From Kitasatospora indigofera (GTDB lineage Bacteria; Actinomycetota; Actinomycetes; Streptomycetales; Streptomycetaceae), in the NCBI RefSeq assembly GCF_014655955.1, contig NZ_BNBO01000011.1, forward strand, positions 1 to 64,000: a DNA stretch of 64,000 nucleotides. Reading direction: 5' to 3'. The position numbers were made by a program, and so were the translations under genes. The number at the start of each line of letters is the position of its first letter. Within the stretch, counting starts at the first letter, position 1. The notes beneath the pieces are model-generated. The model did no database searches and was not told where the DNA came from. It worked only from the letters and a program-made list of their open reading frames with translations. Shown piece by piece: positions 1 to 8,195 of this stretch.

Positions 1-861
1 GGTGGAGCCGGCCGAGACCGAGATCTCCGCCTCGCCCCGGTGGGCGGCGTCGCACTGCGGCGGGTCGTACTGGGTCCGGGCCGGGTTGTCGGCCGTGATC
101 ACGTTGTTCTCGATCACCGCACCCGGCGAGGCGCCGTCGATCAGCACGCTCTCCTGGCAGGAGAAGGCGATGGTGTTGTGGGTGACGGCGAGTCCGGGGC
201 TGTCCTTCACCGTCACCGCCGGGCCGGTGGTGCGGTTGAAGTCGTTGGTGGTCACCAGGTTGTCGTGGGTCCCCGGGCCGAGCGCCACACCGATACCGGC
301 GAAGAACAGGTTGCGGCTGACGGTGACGTGGTCACTGGCACCCGAGATCCGGACGTCGGCGGTGCCGCGCGACTCGTCGAACCGGTTCTGGTCGACGGTG
401 ATCCGGGACGAGTCCGTGATGACGACCGCGTCCTGCTTGCCGGCGTTGTGGAAGCCCCGGATCACCACGTCGTGGACACCGGACAGCACGAAGCTGCTGG
501 TCGTCCCGTCGTTGGAGGCCAGCGAGGGCTGCTCGCTCCAGTCGTACGCCATGGGCGCGCCCAGGAACGTGATCGGCTGTTCCGGGGTGCCGGAGCGGGT
601 CAGCCGGACTTCGTCGTTGAGGTACGGGTTGCTGCTGGCGAGGACCTTGACGGTCTGGCCCGGCTGCACGGCCTTGGCCGCGGCCGAGACCTTGCAGTAG
701 GGCTGGGCGAAGGTGCCGGTGCCGGAGTCGGAACAGTGCGAGTCGTCCTCGTTGTTCACGAACAGGACGGTGGCGGCCGGGGCCGCGAGGGCTGGTGCCG
801 GGAACCCGAGGACGGCGATGACCGCCGCCGCTGTGAGGCCGACAGATGGACGCAGACGCAA
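1..861 (-). CDS. Secreted right-handed parallel beta-helix protein (3' end cut by window edge)
   Basis: The frame is open from a TTG at 861 to base 1, so the C-terminus lies outside the window. An AAGGGG ribosome site lies just upstream of the TTG. The N-terminus reads as a Sec signal: basic LRLRPS, then a hydrophobic stretch, then PALAAPA for cleavage. The mature part has beta-helix repeat chemistry: successive short strands with N-D-F/N-R-F turns (for example SGASDHVTVSRNLFF and GPGTHDNLVTTNDFN) and an early phrase typical of secreted pectate-lyase-like or carbohydrate-binding beta-helix proteins. No catalytic residue can be assigned from the part seen, so lyase activity is not claimed. The family is clear; substrate and full length are unknown. 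Confidence 0.8.
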   Translation of the reverse strand, partial: MRLRPSVGLTAAAVIAVLGFPAPALAAPAATVLFVNNEDDSHCSDSGTGTFAQPYCKVSAAAKAVQPGQTVKVLASSNPYLNDEVRLTRSGTPEQPITFLGAPMAYDWSEQPSLASNDGTTSSFVLSGVHDVVIRGFHNAGKQDAVVITDSSRITVDQNRFDESRGTADVRISGASDHVTVSRNLFFAGIGVALGPGTHDNLVTTNDFNRTTGPAVTVKDSPGLAVTHNTIAFSCQESVLIDGASPGAVIENNVITADNPARTQYDPPQCDAAHRGEAEISVSAGST

Positions 862-974
862 GGTGGGAATCCCCTTGGGAGAACCGGTGAAGATCAGCGG
901 GTCAGCATCTCATCGCACCGGCGTCGTCGTCGAGTTGGATTCCCTCGGTGGCCCGGCGCTCCGGTGACCCGTCC

Positions 975-1040
975 GGTCACCGGCTCAATCGGTCACCGGC
1001 TCAATCGGTCACCGGGGTCAGGGGGTCACCGGGGTCAGGG
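975..1040. repeat. Two adjacent tandem duplications over a stop codon
   Basis: Two copies of a 16-bp unit (ggtcaccggctcaatc, 975-990 and 991-1006) are followed by two copies of a 17-bp unit (ggtcaccggggtcaggg, 1007-1023 and 1024-1040). The stop codon of the leftward gene ending at 1035 lies inside the last copy. The two units share their first ten bases, so they probably derive from one another. Confidence 0.85.
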
Positions 1041-1856
1041 GGTCACGGCGAAGTTGGCCAGGATCCGGGCGGCCAGCTCCTCGTCACCCTCGGCCTTGAC
1101 CGGGCCCGGCCGGCCACGGCCGCAGGCCAGCCGGACGTAGGTCTCCCAGCCGAGGGTGAACTGCACGTCGGGCGCGAGGCTGATGCTGTCGTCGACGGTG
1201 CCGTGGCCGGTGCCGTCCACCCGTACGGTCCGCAGGAACTCGACCGGGCCGGTCACGTCGAAGCCGACCGTGCTGCCGGCCGGTGCGCCGGCCAGCTTGG
1301 CGACGACCTTGGGGAGCCCGGCGACCAGGTGGTCACGGGCGATCAGGGCGGCGGCGGAGTCCAGGTTCCCGGGCTCGCCGAGGGCCCGCCGCAGGTCCTG
1401 CTCGTGCACCCAGACGTCGAAGACCCGCAGCCGCAGCAGCTCGTGGTACGGGATGTCGCGGGTGAAGGGGCCGGCCGGCCAGCGGACCAGGTCGGTGGGC
1501 TCGTGGCGGGCCGTGCGCAGGGCGCGCGAGCGGCGGATGATCGTGTACTCCAGCTCGCCGGTCATCTCGGGCGAGGTGTGGCAGCGGCGCTTGTCGACCG
1601 GGAGTTCCATGTACCGGGTGAACTCGTCGGTGACGTGCCGCAGATCGCTCGGCAGCGAGTGGATCGGGCGCGGGTCGCCGAGGAGTTCGGACTCGAAGGC
1701 GATGACGTGCGAGACGACGTCGCGGACGGACCAGCCGGGGCATTCGGTCGCCCGGTTCCAGGCATCGGCGGGCAGCGGAGCCACCAGCTCCGATATCGAC
1801 TCGATGGACTGCGTCCACGCATCGGTGTATGCCTGCACGGTCTGGTTGTCCGTCAC
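1035..1856 (-). CDS. Maleylpyruvate isomerase N-terminal / mycothiol-dependent (DinB-like) protein
   Basis: A 273-residue protein starting at GTG 1856, with CCGGAG upstream. The N-terminal half has the DinB-like four-helix-bundle signature of mycothiol-dependent maleylpyruvate isomerases: WNRATECPGWSVRDVVSHVIAFE near residues 33-55, where the C-P-G-W-S/T-V-x-D-x-x-x-H core carries the metal-binding histidine. A later V-x-V-H-E-Q-D-L-R-R segment supplies the other usual metal-site histidine. The C-terminal part resembles the SCP2-like lobe often fused in this family. Such proteins use mycothiol, consistent with an actinomycete. Substrate cannot be inferred. It is transcribed away from the nitrilase gene starting near 2026, and its last codons lie in a tandem duplication. 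Confidence 0.85.
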   Translation of the reverse strand: MTDNQTVQAYTDAWTQSIESISELVAPLPADAWNRATECPGWSVRDVVSHVIAFESELLGDPRPIHSLPSDLRHVTDEFTRYMELPVDKRRCHTSPEMTGELEYTIIRRSRALRTARHEPTDLVRWPAGPFTRDIPYHELLRLRVFDVWVHEQDLRRALGEPGNLDSAAALIARDHLVAGLPKVVAKLAGAPAGSTVGFDVTGPVEFLRTVRVDGTGHGTVDDSISLAPDVQFTLGWETYVRLACGRGRPGPVKAEGDEELAARILANFAVTP

Positions 1857-2025
1857 GGGAATCTCCGGCCTCCGTCAGCTGCCCAACACACGTGCCCAGG
1901 AATGGCGGAAGACGGGAACGGCGGCTTCCGGGCGCACGCGCTAACCGCACGTTACGCTGCCTGGAGAGAGCAGGGCAGCGCTTTCGGGTGACGATCGTAG
2001 GACTCTTGCCGTGGACGGTGGTACT

Positions 2026-2823
2026 GTGCGCGCTTCATTGATCCAACTCTCGGTCTCCGACACCGAGCCCGCCGACGAGCGACGGGCCCGGGCGGCCGCC
2101 CTGGTGCGGGCCCAGGAGGGTGCCGACCTGGTCGTCCTGCCGGAGCTCTGGCCGCTCGGCGGCTTCGCGTACGACGCCTGGCCGACGGGCGCCGAGCCGC
2201 TCGACGGGCCGACCTCCGACGTGATGGCGGCCGCCGCCAGGGCCGCCGGGGTGTGGCTGCACGCGGGTTCGATCGTGGAGCGGGACCCGGACGGGCCGAT
2301 CTACAACACCTCGCTGGTCTTCGCCCCGGACGGCGAGCTGGTGCACACCTACCGCAAGATCCACCGCTTCGGCTTCGACAGCGGCGAGGCGGTGGTGATG
2401 GGTGCGGGGCAGGAGATCGTCACCGCCGGCACCGACTTCGGCGTACTGGGCCTGGCCACCTGCTACGACCTGCGTTTCCCCGAGCTGTTCCGGGCGCTGC
2501 TGGACGCCGGGGCCGAACTGCTGGTGGTGCCCGCCGCCTGGCCGGCGCGCCGGCGGGAGCACTGGACCCTGCTGAGCCGGGCCCGGGCGGTCGAGGAGCA
2601 GGCCTTCGTGCTGGCCTGCAACACCGCCGGGACGCACGGCGGGGTCGAGCAGGCGGGCCACAGCATCGTGGTGGACCCCTGGGGCCGGGTGCTGGCCGAG
2701 GCGGGCGACGGCGAGGAGGTCCTCACGGTCGAGTTCGACCCGGCCGAGGTGGCCAAGGCCCGGGCCGACTTCCCGGTGCTGCGCGACCGGCTGCTGGGGA
2801 TCCCGGCGCCGGTGCAGCGCTGA
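2026..2823 (+). CDS. Carbon-nitrogen hydrolase (nitrilase superfamily)
   Basis: A 265-residue cytosolic amidase-type hydrolase. The complete nitrilase catalytic triad is visible: Glu40 in VVLPELWP, Lys111 in HTYRKIHRFGF, and Cys146 in GLATCYDLRFPELF. The C-terminal H-S-I-V-V-D-P-W-G segment is also typical. GTG 2026 is preferred because it gives the usual family N-terminus MRASLIQ; an in-frame GTG at 2011 would add five residues and sits 7 nt after a TAGGAC box, so a leaderless start there is possible. The family hydrolyses amides such as deaminated glutathione or omega-amides; the true substrate is not readable. It is divergent from the mycothiol-type gene, and a 27-bp triplication begins immediately after its stop. 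Confidence 0.9.
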   Translation: MRASLIQLSVSDTEPADERRARAAALVRAQEGADLVVLPELWPLGGFAYDAWPTGAEPLDGPTSDVMAAAARAAGVWLHAGSIVERDPDGPIYNTSLVFAPDGELVHTYRKIHRFGFDSGEAVVMGAGQEIVTAGTDFGVLGLATCYDLRFPELFRALLDAGAELLVVPAAWPARRREHWTLLSRARAVEEQAFVLACNTAGTHGGVEQAGHSIVVDPWGRVLAEAGDGEEVLTVEFDPAEVAKARADFPVLRDRLLGIPAPVQR

Positions 2824-2904
2824 CCCCGGACGGGCACCCGGGCGTCCGGCCCCCGGCCCGGCACCCGGGCGTCCGGCCCCCGGACGGGCACCCGGGCGTC
2901 CGGC
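2824..2904. repeat. 27-bp minisatellite, three copies, abutting the nitrilase stop
   Basis: Copies at 2824-2850, 2851-2877 and 2878-2904. The first and third are identical; the second differs by cc for ac at one place. Each unit contains the core gcacccgggcgtccggc. The array starts on the base after the TGA of the hydrolase gene. Confidence 0.85.
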
Positions 2905-3070
2905 ACCTAGGCGCGTAGGGCACCCCGGCCCGGCGGCCGCGGGCGGTCCGGCCGCCCGTGGCCCCGGGCGGCGTCCGGTTTTCCGGTGTTGATCCCCTGT
3001 GCACCGCATGGGCAAGTTTGAGAAGATGAGCGGCCGTCGTTCCAGTCCCGCCGGGGAGGAGGTCGCACGC

Positions 3071-4096
3071 ATGCCGGACCCAGGCACGGAGGAGAGCCGC
3101 TCCGCCATCCACCGCAACAGCCTGCGCGAGCAGATCGCCGGCGCGCTGCGTGAGGAGATGATGGCCGGCCGGCTGGCCGCGGGCCGCAACTTCACCGTCC
3201 GGGAGATCGCCGAGCTCTACGGGGTCTCGGCGACGCCGGCCCGTGAGGCGCTGGTGGACCTCGCCGCGCAGGGCCTGCTCCGGACCGAGCACCACCGCGG
3301 CTTCACCGTTCCGGAGTTCGGCTGGGACGACTTCGTGGAGATCTTCGAGACCCGCACCCTGCTCACCGACAGCGCCTTCCGGCGGCTGGCGGGCCGGGCC
3401 ACCCTGCCGGACGCCGCCCGGCTGCCCCAGCTGCGCCGCCGGGCGGACGCGGCCGCCCGGGCCGCCCGGGCCGGCCAGCTGGACGTGATGGTGGGCTGCG
3501 ACCGCCGGTTCTGGCAGGAGGCGGGCGCCCTGCTGGGCAACCGCCGGATCGCCGACTACCTGGACTGGCTCCGGGTGCAGTCCTGGATGTTCGCGGCGCC
3601 GTACCTGCGGGCGACGCCCGACCTGGCCGGGCGGTGCTGGGACGGGCACCACGCGTTCGTCGACGCGGTCGAGGAGGCGGACGTGGCCGCCGCCCGCCGG
3701 GTGGTGGGTGAGTACAACCTGATCACCGTCCGCCTGATGGCGGAGCTGACCGGGCACGACCCGGAGAGCCTCGTGGTGCTCCCGCTGCTGGTGGAGGCGG
3801 TCGCCCCGCAGCAGCCGGGCGCGGCACCGGCGGCCCGGCCCGCGACCCGCTCCGGCGGCCGGCCCGGCGAGGCCGCCGGCCGTCCGGGGGCCCGCAGCGG
3901 TGACCAGGCCGCGCCGCGGCAGGCCGGGCCGTCCGCCGGCGCACGGCCGGCGGTGCCGGGCACCGGCCGGCTGTTCGATCTCTCCCGGGACGTCGGGCTC
4001 GGCCTGGTGCCGCAGCCCCGCTCGATCCCCTTCAGCCGGTTCGGGCCCGCCCTGCCCCCCTCCGAGCCGGACTCGCGGCGCACGCCGGGCCGGTAG
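3071..4096 (+). CDS. GntR-family transcriptional regulator, FCD-type
   Basis: A 341-residue DNA-binding regulator. ATG 3071 is chosen because GGGGAGGAGG lies about 8 nt upstream; an in-frame GTG at 2999 has no such site. The winged helix is clear (FTVREIAELYGVSATPAREALVDLAAQGLL, then a wing of H-H-R-G-F-T-V). An all-helical ligand-binding domain of FCD type follows to about residue 230, with several conserved Asp/His/Arg positions. The last 100 or so residues are an unusual low-complexity Pro/Ala/Gly/Arg tail, probably disordered and not part of the family fold. The rightward neighbour at 4177 is a possible partner; the effector is unknown. Confidence 0.85.
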   Translation: MPDPGTEESRSAIHRNSLREQIAGALREEMMAGRLAAGRNFTVREIAELYGVSATPAREALVDLAAQGLLRTEHHRGFTVPEFGWDDFVEIFETRTLLTDSAFRRLAGRATLPDAARLPQLRRRADAAARAARAGQLDVMVGCDRRFWQEAGALLGNRRIADYLDWLRVQSWMFAAPYLRATPDLAGRCWDGHHAFVDAVEEADVAAARRVVGEYNLITVRLMAELTGHDPESLVVLPLLVEAVAPQQPGAAPAARPATRSGGRPGEAAGRPGARSGDQAAPRQAGPSAGARPAVPGTGRLFDLSRDVGLGLVPQPRSIPFSRFGPALPPSEPDSRRTPGR

Positions 4097-4176
4097 GGTG
4101 GCGGTCGCTGAACCGACCGCACCCGTCCGCCGCCCGCCACCGTGCGGGCGTCACCGCCCGAGAGGAAGGCCGGCTC

Positions 4177-4824
4177 ATGGCCTGCGACCTCTGGCTCGTC
4201 CCGCTGGTGGACGTCCTGAGCCACAGCCCCGAGAACCCCTTCCGGGACGACCTCGTGGTCTACAACGCCGCCCTGGCCGCCCACGGGCTGCCCGAGGTGC
4301 CGGTCTACCAGTACGTGCCCGGGCTCAGCGGGGCGGTGGAGCCGATAGCCGCCTTCGACTACGACTCGCTGCACTTCCTGCGGCGGGCCTACCTGCTGGG
4401 GCTGACCGGCTTCGAGATCACCCCGGTGGACGCGCTCGGCGGCGACTACGAGCAGTTGCTGGAGATGTTCGAGAGCACCGCGGAGCAGTCCCACCTGGTC
4501 TGGCACTTCGACCACGCCGGGGCGTACGTGCCGATCGAGTTCGCCACCCCGCTGGTGGACGACGCCCTGCTCGCCTCGGGCGGCCCGCTGGGCTCCACCC
4601 AGGGGCTGCTGCGCGAGCTGCAGGCGGTCGCGCCGGTGCTCGGCATCGACCCGATGGCCCCGCCCGCGCCGACCAGGCCGCTCGGCCCGACCGGGCTGGA
4701 GCAGCCCTTCGGGCCGCCGCTGGACGACGTGCACCCGTACGCGCGGGAGCGGCACGCCTGGGCCGGCCTGTACGCGGCCGCGACCCGCAGCCTCACCCAG
4801 GGATCGATGATCGTTTTCGCCTGA
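4177..4824 (+). CDS. Hypothetical protein, 215 aa, unrecognised
   Basis: The frame is well supported by actinomycete codon bias and by a good GAGAGGAAGG site ahead of ATG 4177. No signal peptide or transmembrane segment is visible. The sequence is acidic and rich in aromatics, with repeated short L-x-Y/H patterns (DYDSLHFLRRAYLLGLTG) and a proline-rich hinge around residues 160-180 before a last helix (ERHAWAGLYAAATRS). I do not recognise the family; it looks like a small soluble actinomycete-specific protein. It lies 80 bp after the GntR regulator on the same strand and may share its transcript. Confidence 0.7.
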   Translation: MACDLWLVPLVDVLSHSPENPFRDDLVVYNAALAAHGLPEVPVYQYVPGLSGAVEPIAAFDYDSLHFLRRAYLLGLTGFEITPVDALGGDYEQLLEMFESTAEQSHLVWHFDHAGAYVPIEFATPLVDDALLASGGPLGSTQGLLRELQAVAPVLGIDPMAPPAPTRPLGPTGLEQPFGPPLDDVHPYARERHAWAGLYAAATRSLTQGSMIVFA

Positions 4825-4881
4825 GCGGGCCGTCCGCGCCGCTCCGCCGGGGCTGCCGGGGCTGCCGGGGCTGGGCGCTGC

Positions 4882-4908
4882 GGGCCCGGAGCACCGCGCT
4901 CCGGGCCC
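4882..4908. terminator. Bidirectional terminator hairpin between convergent genes
   Basis: Perfect 11-bp inverted repeat gggcccggagc / gctccgggccc with a 5-nt loop, between the rightward gene ending at 4824 and the leftward gene ending at 4914. There is no T run, as is common for high-GC actinomycete terminators. Confidence 0.65.
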
Positions 4909-4913
4909 CGCGG

Positions 4914-5705
4914 TCAGCGGAGCGGGCCCTCCGGCGGCCGCTGGCGCGGCATGGTGGGCCGGGTGCCCGGCGTGGGCAGGATCCGGACCTGCGCGCCGCT
5001 GCCCGGCTCCGACCGCCCGCCCCAGGCTCCCGGGGTCTGGGTGGGCAGCTGGGTCATCGTGGCGCGGAACTCCAGCATCCACTCCGAGGTCTCGCTGCGG
5101 ACCATGTCCGAGACGTCCTCGCAGAACCGGCGCAGCACCCCGAGGCAGCGTTCGGCCGCCTCGCCCGCGGTGCCCTCGGTGGGGCCGAGCACCTCGCGCA
5201 CGCACTCCGAGGCCCAGTCGAACTGGAAGGCCTCCAGGCGTCGTTGCAGGGCCTGCGCGGTGCTGACGTCCCGCATCCAGCCGGACGTCAGGCCGAAGAC
5301 GCGGTCGGCGCCGAGGCAGGCCCCGGCGAGCGCCAGGCCGACGTACCCCCAGTTCGACGCGTGGTCGAGCACGCCGGTGAGGTCCACCAGCGGCGCGGTC
5401 GCGCCGGCCACCGTGAAGGTGGCGGTGCCCAGCCGCAGCAGGCGTGCCCAGCGGCGCTTGGCGAGGCGGTCGCGGCGGTACCAGTCGATCGCCTCGACGG
5501 CCCGCTCCTCCGACCAGCGGTAGAGCTCCTCCAGCCGCTCGGCGGGCTCGCCCCAGTCACCCAGGGGGAACTGGCGGGCGCTCAGGTCGGTCCGGCGGCG
5601 GGTGGACGCCCGGCCCGGGGCGGCGGGGGCCGTCGCGGGCGGGTCCTCCTCGCCGACGTCCTTGCCCCAGGCACTCTCCTCGGGCTGCATTTCCGGCTGG
5701 CTCAC
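4914..5705 (-). CDS. SLATT-domain two-transmembrane protein
   Basis: 264 residues from GTG 5705, which has AGGGAG about 9 nt upstream and gives the N-terminus MSQPEMQPE. The first 70 or so residues are a charged, probably disordered tail. A helical LEELYRWSEERAVEAIDWY segment leads into two hydrophobic helices (FTVAGATAPLVDL and YVGLALAGACLGADRVFGL), followed by a long amphipathic helical region (STAQALQRRLEAFQFDWA). This order is that of SLATT proteins, a family of predicted pore-forming membrane effectors usually tied to nucleotide-signalling defence. No SMODS or SLOG partner is nearby, so a housekeeping role is equally likely. An in-frame start at 5786 would add 27 residues without a ribosome site. 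Confidence 0.75.
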   Translation of the reverse strand: MSQPEMQPEESAWGKDVGEEDPPATAPAAPGRASTRRRTDLSARQFPLGDWGEPAERLEELYRWSEERAVEAIDWYRRDRLAKRRWARLLRLGTATFTVAGATAPLVDLTGVLDHASNWGYVGLALAGACLGADRVFGLTSGWMRDVSTAQALQRRLEAFQFDWASECVREVLGPTEGTAGEAAERCLGVLRRFCEDVSDMVRSETSEWMLEFRATMTQLPTQTPGAWGGRSEPGSGAQVRILPTPGTRPTMPRQRPPEGPLR

Positions 5706-6271
5706 CTGTGGGGCTCCCTGTGGCGGGCTGACTGCTGGGTCGACTGGGTCCGGGCCACGAACGGCCGGACCGCCGGTGGTCCGCACGGCCCGGGTGCCGG
5801 GGCGCGGGCTTCGGAGGCCGGGGGCGGAATCGCCCGGAAGAGGTGACTTCCTGACGGTTCATCCCCCTGACGGTTCGTGAAATCCTGCTGGTGCGGTGGA
5901 CGGGCGAGGCCGCCGGGCGGTGCGGGCCGCCCGTAGGTTCGCGTACCGGCACATCGCCGGTGGTTGTCCAACAGCACTTCTTACCGCCAAATGGCTGACC
6001 GTGGGGTCGCTTCGCCAATGATCGTTACCGGAAATGACCTCAGGATCCCGAGGTGGGAGGGTTGCGGGGGCCGGCGAGATTTCACCCTTCCGAGCGAGCC
6101 GCCGGTGACCCGCTGTCCTGACCCGGGCACCCGCTGCTGCCGCGGGCGGGCCGCCGCGGGCCCGGGTTCGGAGTTTCCTCCAGGTGGGCGGCGCCGGATC
6201 CGCCCCCGCCTCGGACGTCCGCATGAGACCGGAGAGCGGCCCGATCGCGTCACCGACTACCCTTGCCAACC
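5706..6271. other. 566-bp divergent intergenic region
   Basis: No convincing gene. It separates the leftward SLATT gene from purD and must hold both promoters. The part at 5960-6060 is noticeably richer in A+T than its surroundings. The only element I can assign is the purD -10 box at 6258-6263. Confidence 0.5.
6258..6263 (+). promoter_or_regulatory. -10 box for leaderless purD
   Basis: TACCCT fits the TANNNT -10 consensus and ends 8 nt before the GTG start of purD, which predicts transcription starting at or next to the start codon. No clear -35 hexamer is visible. Confidence 0.5.
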
Positions 6272-7549
6272 GTGAAGGTCCTCGTCATCGGCGGCGGCGC
6301 CCGCGAACACGCCCTGTGCCGCTCTCTGTCCCAAGATCCCGCCGTCACCGAGCTGCACTGCGCCCCGGGTAACGCCGGGATCGCGCAGGTGGCGACGGTC
6401 CACCCGGTCGACCAGCTGGACGGTGCGGCCGTGGCCGCGCTCGCCCGGCTGCTCACCGCCGACCTGGTCGTGGTCGGCCCGGAGGCCCCGCTGGTCGCGG
6501 GCGTCGCCGACGCCGTGCGCGCGATCGGCATCCCGGTCTTCGGCCCCTCCGGCCAGGCCGCCCAGCTGGAGGGCTCCAAGGCCTTCGCCAAGGACGTGAT
6601 GGCGGGCGCCAACGTGCCCACCGCCCGTTCCTACCTGTGCACCACCGTGGAGGAGGCCGCCGAGGCGCTGGACGCCTTCGGTGCCCCGTACGTGGTGAAG
6701 GACGACGGCCTGGCCGCCGGCAAGGGCGTGGTGGTCACCTCCGACCGCGCCGAGGCGCTGGCGCACGCCGCCTCCTGCATGGGGGCGCCGTCCGGCCGTC
6801 AGGGCGGGGGGAGGGTGGTGATCGAGGAGTACCTGGACGGCCCGGAGGTCTCGCTCTTCGCGATCACCGACGGCGTCACCGTGCTGCCGCTCCAGCCCGC
6901 CCAGGACTTCAAGCGCGCGCTGGACGGCGACGAGGGCCCGAACACCGGCGGCATGGGCGCGTACTCGCCGCTGCCGTGGGCGCCCGAGGGCCTGGTCGAG
7001 GAGGTCCTGGAGACCGTCCTGCAGCCGACCGTGGACGAGCTGCGGCGCCGGGGCACCCCGTTCTCCGGCCTGCTCTACGCGGGCCTCGCGCTCACCTCGC
7101 GCGGCACCCGGGTGATCGAGTTCAACGCGCGCTTCGGCGACCCGGAGACCCAGGTCGTGCTGGCCCGGCTGCGGACCCCGCTGGCCGGTGTCCTGCACGC
7201 CTCCGCCACCGGCACGCTGGAGCTGCTGGAGCCGCTGCGCTGGGACGACGGCGCCGCCGTCACCGTGGTGATCGCCTCCGAGGGCTACCCGGCCGACCCG
7301 CGCACCGGCGACCCGATCGAGGGCCTGGCCGAGGCCGAGGCCGCCGACGGCACCGCCTACGTGCTGCACGCCGGCACCCGTCTGGACGGGACCGGCCAGG
7401 TGCTCAGCGCCGGCGGCCGGGTGCTGTCGGTCACGGCGACCGGCGCGGACCTCGCCGAGGCGCGCGGCCGGGCCTACGACGCGCTCGCGTCGATCCGCCT
7501 GAAGGGCGGCCAGCACCGCACCGACATCGCCGCGAAGGCGGCCGGCTAG
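6272..7549 (+). CDS. purD: Phosphoribosylamine-glycine ligase
   Basis: GAR synthetase: joins glycine to phosphoribosylamine with ATP in step 2 of de novo purine synthesis, in the cytosol. 425 residues, the normal length. The N-terminal MKVLVIGGGAREHAL is the family hallmark; the ATP-grasp region shows VVKDDGLAAGKGVVV, the metal/substrate segment N-T-G-G-M-G-A-Y-S-P, and the C-terminal F-N-A-R-F-G-D-P-E-T-Q motif. GTG 6272 is chosen over TTG 6263 because it starts exactly at the conserved M-K-V-L and fits a leaderless transcript. purC (11835) and purSQL (17999) follow on the same strand with unrelated genes between them, so the pathway is clustered but not one operon. Confidence 0.97.
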   Translation: MKVLVIGGGAREHALCRSLSQDPAVTELHCAPGNAGIAQVATVHPVDQLDGAAVAALARLLTADLVVVGPEAPLVAGVADAVRAIGIPVFGPSGQAAQLEGSKAFAKDVMAGANVPTARSYLCTTVEEAAEALDAFGAPYVVKDDGLAAGKGVVVTSDRAEALAHAASCMGAPSGRQGGGRVVIEEYLDGPEVSLFAITDGVTVLPLQPAQDFKRALDGDEGPNTGGMGAYSPLPWAPEGLVEEVLETVLQPTVDELRRRGTPFSGLLYAGLALTSRGTRVIEFNARFGDPETQVVLARLRTPLAGVLHASATGTLELLEPLRWDDGAAVTVVIASEGYPADPRTGDPIEGLAEAEAADGTAYVLHAGTRLDGTGQVLSAGGRVLSVTATGADLAEARGRAYDALASIRLKGGQHRTDIAAKAAG

Positions 7550-7562
7550 GTCCTGCCTGCTC

Positions 7563-7610
7563 CGTCGGACAGCTCCACCGTCGGACAGCTCCACCGTCCT
7601 GCAGCTCCAC
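7563..7610. repeat. 16-bp tandem repeat, three copies, after purD
   Basis: Unit cgtcggacagctccac at 7563-7578 and 7579-7594, with a third copy at 7595-7610 reading cgtcctgcagctccac. It begins 13 bp after the purD stop. Confidence 0.8.
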
Positions 7611-7659
7611 CGGCCGGCCGGGCCGCCGGGCACCGGCCGGCCGCCGCACGAGCGGGCTC

Positions 7660-7729
7660 CCCGAGGGCGCTGCGTCCGGTCCCCGCCCCGATCCGGGGCG
7701 GCGACCCTCATGGACGCAGCGCCCTCGGG
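7660..7729. terminator. Large nested inverted repeat downstream of purD
   Basis: Two 18-bp arms form a perfect inverted repeat (cccgagggcgctgcgtcc at 7660-7677 against 7712-7729). Inside the 34-nt loop a second inverted repeat, ccgccccg / cggggcgg, is centred near 7691. The result is a two-tier hairpin about 70 nt long. It lies in the 646-bp gene-free region 7550-8195. A terminator for purD is the plain reading; the second tier and the distance from the stop (110 bp) are unusual. Confidence 0.6.
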
Positions 7730-8195
7730 CCTTCCCGGCCGGGCGGCGGGCGCCAGCTGCCACACCGGTCGGCCGCCGGATTCCACCAGTTCGAGTGACA
7801 GCATCCTCGTCCGGCTGACGTGGTCCGGCCATCGGCCTTATGGTGCGCTGGATCGCAGTGCCACGGGCCGCGCCGCGATGATCGTCGCCAGGTGGCGGGG
7901 CCCGTACGGGGGGATGCTGGGGGGTGCGTGGCCCGGTGTGCCGGTCCGGTCCGGGCCCGCCGCGCATCGACGCCGGACGTCGGCGTCCGGAATGCGTGCG
8001 GCGTCACTGGGACGAGTGGAAACCGGGGCGATCCGGAACACCGGCCAGGACGCGGGCGTCAAAACTGTCAGGAGCGCCACGCAGGATGCACAACCGGGCT
8101 CGGATACCGCCGTTCCCGGTCGGAACTGATCGTTTCGAGTCGGCCCGGTCGTCCTGACAAGGCGCCCGGGGACTCCGAAGGGGGTGCCGCACCGT

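Noticed and set aside
7660..7729. Inverted repeats as ends of an insertion sequence
   Set aside because: Nothing but the loop lies between them, and no transposase remains.
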